A stretch of 6,472 nt of DNA from SVFI01 sp045643145 (lineage in GTDB: Bacteria; Bacillota; Clostridia; Lachnospirales; Lachnospiraceae): assembly GCA_045643145.1 (NCBI GenBank), contig JAZUKG010000172.1:1-6472 (forward strand). Direction: 5' to 3'. The translations under genes and the position numbers were made by a program. A model generated the notes under the pieces. That model did not search any database. It saw only the letters and a list, made by a program, of their open reading frames with translations, and was not told where the DNA came from. Shown here one piece after another: positions 1 to 3,523 of the stretch (positions within the stretch are counted from its first letter, which is position 1; each line of letters starts with the position of its first letter).

Positions 1-599
1 TGGAGGGGTCTATCTTTGTAGCCGGGGCCTGTGTTCAGTGGCTCAGAGATGAAATGGGCTTTATCCAAAATGCAGCAGATAGTGAAAAGATGGCACTTGA
101 GGTAGAGGATACCAACGGCTGTTATGTGGTTCCTGCTTTTACCGGACTCGGTGCACCGTATTGGGATCCGTATGCCAGAGGTACGATTGTAGGCCTGACC
201 AGAGGTGTCAATAAGTATCATATTGTCAGAGCGACTTTGGATTCTATCGCGTATCAGGTAAACGATGTACTAAAGGCAATGTATGAAGACTCGCAAATTG
301 AACTCAGCGCACTTCATGTAGACGGCGGTGCTTCTAAAAATGATTATCTCATGCAGACACAGGCAGACTTTATAGATACCCCGGTTTACAGACCGCAGTG
401 TGTAGAAACGACAGCACTGGGAGCAGCATACCTCGCCGGTTTGGCGGTGGGATATTATCAGGGGCTTGATGATATCAAGGGAAATGCTAAAATGGATAAG
501 GTGTTCAAACCTAATATCTTGCCCCAAAAACGACAGGATTGTTTAAACGGCTGGAAAAAGGCGGTGACTACTGCCTTTGGATGGGCGGATGAACACTAA
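1..599 (+). CDS. glpK: Glycerol kinase, C-terminal part (5' end outside window)
   Basis: Cytosolic FGGY-family kinase that phosphorylates glycerol to sn-glycerol 3-phosphate with ATP. The reading frame is already open at base 3 (EGSIFVAGACVQWLRDEMGF), so the ATG at 54 is an internal Met and not the start. About 198 of the usual ~500 residues are present, covering the C-terminal ATP-binding domain. Visible marks are the substrate-side segment FTGLGAPYWDPYARG, the FGGY family signature 2 (GTIVGL...H-I-x-x-A-T-L-D, bases 180-242), the nucleotide-binding DGGASKN (321-341), and ETTALGAAYLAGLAVG. These match glycerol kinase better than xylulokinase or gluconokinase. The end is intact, with stop TAA at 597-599. 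The next gene begins 31 bases later without an obvious terminator, so co-transcription is possible. Confidence 0.95.
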   Translation, partial: EGSIFVAGACVQWLRDEMGFIQNAADSEKMALEVEDTNGCYVVPAFTGLGAPYWDPYARGTIVGLTRGVNKYHIVRATLDSIAYQVNDVLKAMYEDSQIELSALHVDGGASKNDYLMQTQADFIDTPVYRPQCVETTALGAAYLAGLAVGYYQGLDDIKGNAKMDKVFKPNILPQKRQDCLNGWKKAVTTAFGWADEH

Positions 600-630
600 T
601 TTTTATTTGTTAAAAAGAGGATGAAAAGAT

Positions 631-1968
631 ATGAACAATATATTAGAAAAAATTATAATTCCGAATGAAAGAGAGATTAGAGGGAATATCACATTGTCTG
701 ATGAAATAGAGGGTGCAAAGATTACCTGGACCAGCAGTCATCCGCATATTATCAGCGATACTGATCAGGGAGCGCTTTTAAAAGGTGTGGTAAACAGACA
801 GGCAGAGGATACAGAGGTCGTGCTGAGCGCACAGGTGAGCAAAGACGGCGTAACCGCCCAAAAGGAAATCAAGGTACGCGTAGTAAAGGCACCAAAGGAA
901 GTAACAGAAACGGATTATGAAGGATATTTATTCGGCCATTTTATCGGAGAAGAAACTGAAAATCACGAACAGATTTATTTTGCTGCCAGCAATAACCGTT
1001 TACAGTTCAAGGATTTAAATGGGAAGAAACCTGTTCTGGTGAGCAGCATCGGAGAAAAAGGAGTTAGAGATCCGTACCTCTGCCGTTCGAAAGAAGGCGA
1101 CAGATTCTTTTTGATTGCGACTGACCTCAGCATTTATCACAGAGGCGGATGGTTTAAAAATGAGCAGGACTATTATGATGCCAGTACCACAGGCAGTCCG
1201 TATTTAGTTCTTTGGCAGTCAAATGATTTGATTCACTGGGACGAGCCAAAGCTTTGTAATGTTGCACCTGAAAATGCCGGCATGGCATGGGCTCCGGAAA
1301 TGATTTACAATGATGAAACCGGAGAATACATTATTTTCTTTGCCTCCAGTATTATGGATCCAAAGACGAAAATGAAAGCAAAACCAAATGCAATCTATTA
1401 TGTAGCTACCAGAGACTTTGAAACCTTTTCAGAAACCAGGCTTTTTATTGATAATCAGACGGACGGTTCAGCGGACGGAAAGAAGAGAGAAATCATTGAT
1501 ACTACGGTCATTAAAATCGGAGACACCTATTACAGTGCATCAAAGGACGGAGATAATGATGAAGAGTGCGGCGGTATCCGTATATTAAAGAGTAAAAACC
1601 TTTTAGATGCAGATGCATGGGAAATGGTTCTGAATTTAGATCAGCTCGGACTGGATACAGAGGGACTTCAGATTGACAGACTGGATAACTCGACATTGGA
1701 AGGACCGGAGCTTTTCCAGTACAACCAAAAAGACTGGGCAGATCCAAATGTTCCGGAATACGGTATTATGGCTGATCAGTATATGGCAGGAACCGGATAT
1801 TTACCGCTTACTACGACTGATTTAGAAGATAAAGACAATTCCAAACATTCATGGAAGATTTTGAAAAAGGATGAATATTCCTTTGATACCTTAAAGAAAC
1901 GTCACGGGACCATTCTTCGTATCACAAAGGATGAGTATGAGGCGTTGATGAAGGCATATGGAGTGTAA
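631..1968 (+). CDS. Glycoside hydrolase family 43 protein with N-terminal degenerate Ig-like domain
   Basis: A 445-residue protein, probably an arabinofuranosidase/xylosidase-type enzyme removing arabinose or xylose from plant oligosaccharides. Residues ~5-87 resemble the 'atrophied' bacterial Ig domain (IIIPNEREIRGNITL, ITWTSSHPHIIS, then a V-rich strand ending KVRVVKAP). Residues ~95-440 form the five-bladed GH43 propeller. By family pattern the likely catalytic residues are the general base Asp147 (VRDPYL), the pKa-modulating Asp290 (IIDTT) and the general acid Glu357 (EGPE). WAPE at 220-223 and the C-terminal RHGT with His425 (a metal-site His in related enzymes) also fit. All three acidic residues are present, so it is probably active. 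There is no signal peptide, so it should act in the cytosol on imported oligosaccharides. The start is supported by AAGAGG at 615-620, ten bases upstream. The exact substrate and GH43 subfamily cannot be told from sequence alone. Confidence 0.88.
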   Translation: MNNILEKIIIPNEREIRGNITLSDEIEGAKITWTSSHPHIISDTDQGALLKGVVNRQAEDTEVVLSAQVSKDGVTAQKEIKVRVVKAPKEVTETDYEGYLFGHFIGEETENHEQIYFAASNNRLQFKDLNGKKPVLVSSIGEKGVRDPYLCRSKEGDRFFLIATDLSIYHRGGWFKNEQDYYDASTTGSPYLVLWQSNDLIHWDEPKLCNVAPENAGMAWAPEMIYNDETGEYIIFFASSIMDPKTKMKAKPNAIYYVATRDFETFSETRLFIDNQTDGSADGKKREIIDTTVIKIGDTYYSASKDGDNDEECGGIRILKSKNLLDADAWEMVLNLDQLGLDTEGLQIDRLDNSTLEGPELFQYNQKDWADPNVPEYGIMADQYMAGTGYLPLTTTDLEDKDNSKHSWKILKKDEYSFDTLKKRHGTILRITKDEYEALMKAYGV

Positions 1969-2003
1969 ATCTGAGTAATATGTAAAAATAGATGGACTGA
2001 AAT

Positions 2004-2043
2004 ATTGGAATCTGTGGCTGGGTTGTCATAGATTCCAATTTAT
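2004..2043 (+). terminator. Probable intrinsic terminator after the GH43 gene
   Basis: Bases 2004-2018 pair with 2025-2039. The outer ten pairs are perfect (ATTGGAATCT / AGATTCCAAT) and five more inner pairs include two G-U, giving a 15-bp stem with a six-base loop (TGGGTT). A short interrupted T-rich run (TTTATTAT) follows. It begins 35 bases after the GH43 stop. The T-run is weak, so termination may be partial. Only 17 bases separate its foot from the next gene's ribosome binding site, so it could also act as a leader structure for that gene. Confidence 0.62.
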
Positions 2044-2056
2044 TATGTGCCAACAT

Positions 2057-2063
2057 AAAGGAG
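2057..2063 (+). promoter_or_regulatory. Ribosome binding site that fixes the fliB-like start
   Basis: AAAGGAG lies five bases before ATG 2069. The upstream in-frame ATG at 2045 has no Shine-Dalgarno sequence and abuts the terminator stem. Starting there would also add eight residues (MCQHKGVK) that simply translate the ribosome binding site. Start 2069 is therefore preferred. Confidence 0.85.
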
Positions 2064-2068
2064 TTAAA

Positions 2069-3121
2069 ATGATATACAGATATTTAGGTGAGTATGATAG
2101 GTTCAAATGCATAGCTGATAAGTGCCCTGCGACCTGTTGCAGCGGATGGGCAGTTGAAATTGATGAAGAGTCTCTTCATATATATAAGGAGAAAGCAGAG
2201 AAAGAAAAAGACGGAAAACTTTCGCAGATGATTGATTGGGAGGAAGCCTGCTTTTGCCAAAAAGGAAATGGTGACTGTGCGTTCCTTCGAGAGGATAAGC
2301 TGTGTCAGATGTATATCGATTATGGTGAGGGCTTTTTTTGTCAGACCTGTGATCAGTATCCGAGACATATGGAGGAATTTCCAAATGTCAGAGAGTATTC
2401 GTTATCTGTGTCCTGTCCGGTAGCTGCCAAAATGCTGTTAGAGGCCAAACAGCCGCTGGCGATTCAGACGGAGCAGGATGAGGAAACGGAAGATATTTAC
2501 GAAGACTTTAATGAACCGCTATACGAGCTTTTGCAAAAATGCAGAGATGAAGCGCTGGAGATATTACTGGACAGAAATGTATCTCTTCCTATTAGAAGTA
2601 AAAAGATTCTGGAAAAGATGAAAATGGTTCAGGATACATTGGATGGATTTGAATCAGACGATGTTCCGATTCTCCGAGAGGCAAATACCAGAGACGGATT
2701 TGAACTACTTTTTGAACTGGAGCCGCTTCAGCCGGAGTTTCGACAGTTTCTGAAAAAAGCAAAGAAGGTTTTATTTACAGATGACAGCGATACATATATG
2801 GAAGCTTTTGAAAGAATGCATCCAAAATGGGACATCTGGTGCGAGCAGCTCATCCGATATTTCCTGTTTACCTATATGTGCGGCAGTGTCTATGATGATT
2901 ATGTATTCGCTATGACGGCACAGGCTGTTTATAATACTGAGATGATAAAGCAGTTATGGCTTGCCGAATGGATCATAAGCGGTGCAATGGACATACAAAT
3001 GGAATTAACAGAAGAAATAGTAATAAAAGTTGTATACTCCTATTCCAGAGAGCTGGAACACTCCAATGAGAATATGATTTTACTGGAATCTCTCTTGGAT
3101 GAATTTTACGCAAACGATTAA
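2069..3121 (+). CDS. fliB: Flagellin lysine-N-methylase family protein (FliB-like)
   Basis: A 350-residue cytosolic protein of the FliB family, which in Salmonella transfers methyl groups to surface lysines of flagellin and is reported to use an iron-sulfur cluster. The N-terminus carries the family's cysteine pattern: Cys14, Cys19, Cys23 and Cys24 in KCIADKCPATCCSGW, then Cys61, Cys63, Cys70, Cys79, Cys91, Cys94 (CQTCDQYPRH) and Cys116. FLREDKLCQMYIDYGEGFFC is the typical second half of this motif. The rest (~120-350) is mostly helical, with the characteristic LIRYFLFTYMCGSVYDD segment near 265-281. Length fits family members in Clostridia. It follows a terminator-like hairpin, and no convincing promoter of its own is visible. 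No flagellin or other flagellar gene is in the window, so the substrate is unproven. The symbol is given by family, not proven orthology. Confidence 0.85.
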   Translation: MIYRYLGEYDRFKCIADKCPATCCSGWAVEIDEESLHIYKEKAEKEKDGKLSQMIDWEEACFCQKGNGDCAFLREDKLCQMYIDYGEGFFCQTCDQYPRHMEEFPNVREYSLSVSCPVAAKMLLEAKQPLAIQTEQDEETEDIYEDFNEPLYELLQKCRDEALEILLDRNVSLPIRSKKILEKMKMVQDTLDGFESDDVPILREANTRDGFELLFELEPLQPEFRQFLKKAKKVLFTDDSDTYMEAFERMHPKWDIWCEQLIRYFLFTYMCGSVYDDYVFAMTAQAVYNTEMIKQLWLAEWIISGAMDIQMELTEEIVIKVVYSYSRELEHSNENMILLESLLDEFYAND

Positions 3122-3136
3122 TTACAATAATTTTTT

Positions 3137-3186
3137 GTTGAAAACGGATAAAATATTTTAGGAAAATTTTGTTTTTATCGTTCAAC
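3137..3186. repeat. Imperfect AT-rich inverted repeat downstream of fliB
   Basis: GTTGAA (3137-3142), CG (3145-3146) and ATAAAA (3148-3153) pair with TTTTAT (3173-3178), CG (3179-3180) and TTCAAC (3181-3186), with small bulges on the left arm. It starts 16 bases after the fliB stop. No T-run follows the right arm, so it is not a canonical terminator in this direction, although T6 precedes the left arm. It may be a weak terminator, an operator or an mRNA 3'-end structure. Confidence 0.3.
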
Positions 3187-3245
3187 GTGTACAAAGACGT
3201 AAAAGACATACAAAAATGTGTAAAAAAGAATTGTTTATTTTTTAT

Positions 3246-3270
3246 AAAAAATCCATAAAAAAGTAAAAAA
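3246..3270 (+). promoter_or_regulatory. A-tract (UP-like) element upstream of the surface-protein promoter
   Basis: Three runs of six A (3246-3251, 3257-3262, 3265-3270) sit immediately upstream of the proposed -35 box. Relative to a start near 3314 they fall around -44 to -68, where UP elements contact the RNA polymerase alpha subunits and where phased A-tracts bend DNA. Further A-runs at 3212-3216 and 3222-3227 extend the tract. The function is inferred from position and composition only. Confidence 0.4.
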
Positions 3271-3278
3271 TCTGTATA

Positions 3279-3307
3279 TTGAATAAATTGACATTTAGTG
3301 ATAATAT
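3279..3307 (+). promoter_or_regulatory. Candidate sigma-A promoter of the large surface-protein gene
   Basis: A -35 box TTGAAT (3279-3284) and a -10 box TAATAT (3302-3307) are separated by exactly 17 bases. The overlapping GATAAT (3300-3305) is a closer -10 match but leaves only 15 bases. Transcription would start near 3314 and give a leader of about 105 bases. A perfect TATAAT at 3357-3362 is an alternative -10, but no recognisable -35 lies 16-18 bases before it. Confidence 0.45.
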
Positions 3308-3353
3308 TGGAGACGTAACATTGGCTTATTATGCCAAAAATAACAAAATATGC

Positions 3354-3386
3354 CTTTATAATCTTTATGAGGATAAATGATTAAAG
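3354..3386 (+). promoter_or_regulatory. AU-rich leader hairpin before the surface-protein gene
   Basis: TTTAT (3364-3368) pairs with ATAAA (3373-3377) around a GAGG loop. The stem continues, with a one-base bulge at 3378, through AATC/GATT and further A-U pairs out to C3354-G3386. If transcription begins near 3314 this hairpin lies in the leader, 18 bases before the ribosome binding site, and leaves that site unpaired. Such leader stems can stabilise mRNAs of abundant surface proteins. It overlaps the alternative TATAAT box, so the two readings exclude each other. Confidence 0.35.
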
Positions 3387-3404
3387 CGTATAAGGGCGGA
3401 ATAA

Positions 3405-3413
3405 AAGGAGGAG
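3405..3413 (+). promoter_or_regulatory. Very strong ribosome binding site of the surface-protein gene
   Basis: AAGGAGGAG contains a full AGGAGG (3406-3411) seven bases before ATG 3419. It is the best Shine-Dalgarno match in the window and fixes the start of the long frame that follows. Confidence 0.85.
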
Positions 3414-3418
3414 AGGGC

Positions 3419-3523
3419 ATGAAAAGTGTCACCAAAAAGTTCAACAAAGCTTTGACTTTATTGCTGGCATTTGCAATGGTAATCACTTCTATTACAGTTA
3501 CTTCACCTGTAACAGCTCAGGCT
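3419..3523 (+). other. Sec signal peptide of the surface protein
   Basis: The N-terminus has basic residues (MKSVTKKFNK), a hydrophobic core (ALTLLLAFAMVITSITV, residues 11-27) and a small-residue Ala-X-Ala end (A33-Q34-A35), so signal peptidase I probably cuts after residue 35. There is no lipobox cysteine, so it is not a lipoprotein. Confidence 0.88.

Noticed and set aside
54..599. Reading the glycerol kinase fragment as a short gene starting at ATG 54
   Set aside because: The frame is open upstream to the window edge with conserved glycerol kinase residues (EGSIFVAGACVQWL), so ATG 54 is an internal Met.
2045..2068. Upstream ATG at 2045 as the fliB-like start
   Set aside because: There is no ribosome binding site before it, it touches the terminator stem, and the added residues translate the real Shine-Dalgarno. 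ATG 2069 has AAAGGAG at proper spacing and begins at the conserved family N-terminus.
2333..2339. Run of seven T in the methylase gene as a phase-variation site
   Set aside because: The run simply encodes Phe-Phe in a conserved cysteine motif, the frame is intact, and seven bases is short for a slippage switch.
2103..2423. Overlapping frames on both strands inside the methylase gene
   Set aside because: They lie entirely or mostly within a well-supported gene, have no ribosome binding sites and give cysteine/histidine-rich or low-information peptides without family features.
3288..3293. Perfect TTGACA as the -35 box
   Set aside because: No -10-like hexamer lies 16-18 bases downstream (that position reads AGACGT or similar). 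The overlapping TTGAAT at 3279 has correct spacing to TAATAT.
3195..3318. Direct repeat AGACGTAA at 3195-3202 and 3311-3318 as a regulator site
   Set aside because: It is eight bases, 116 bases apart, with no symmetry or extension beyond the core. Chance is a sufficient explanation without comparative data.
3321..3337. Small hairpin TTGGC/GCCAA in the leader
   Set aside because: It is only five pairs with a seven-base loop and no T-run, too weak to call as a separate element.
3295..3486. 63-residue minus-strand frame across the surface gene's leader and signal peptide
   Set aside because: It lies opposite the start of a well-supported gene and has no family features. Its hydrophobic peptide arises from the AT-rich complement.
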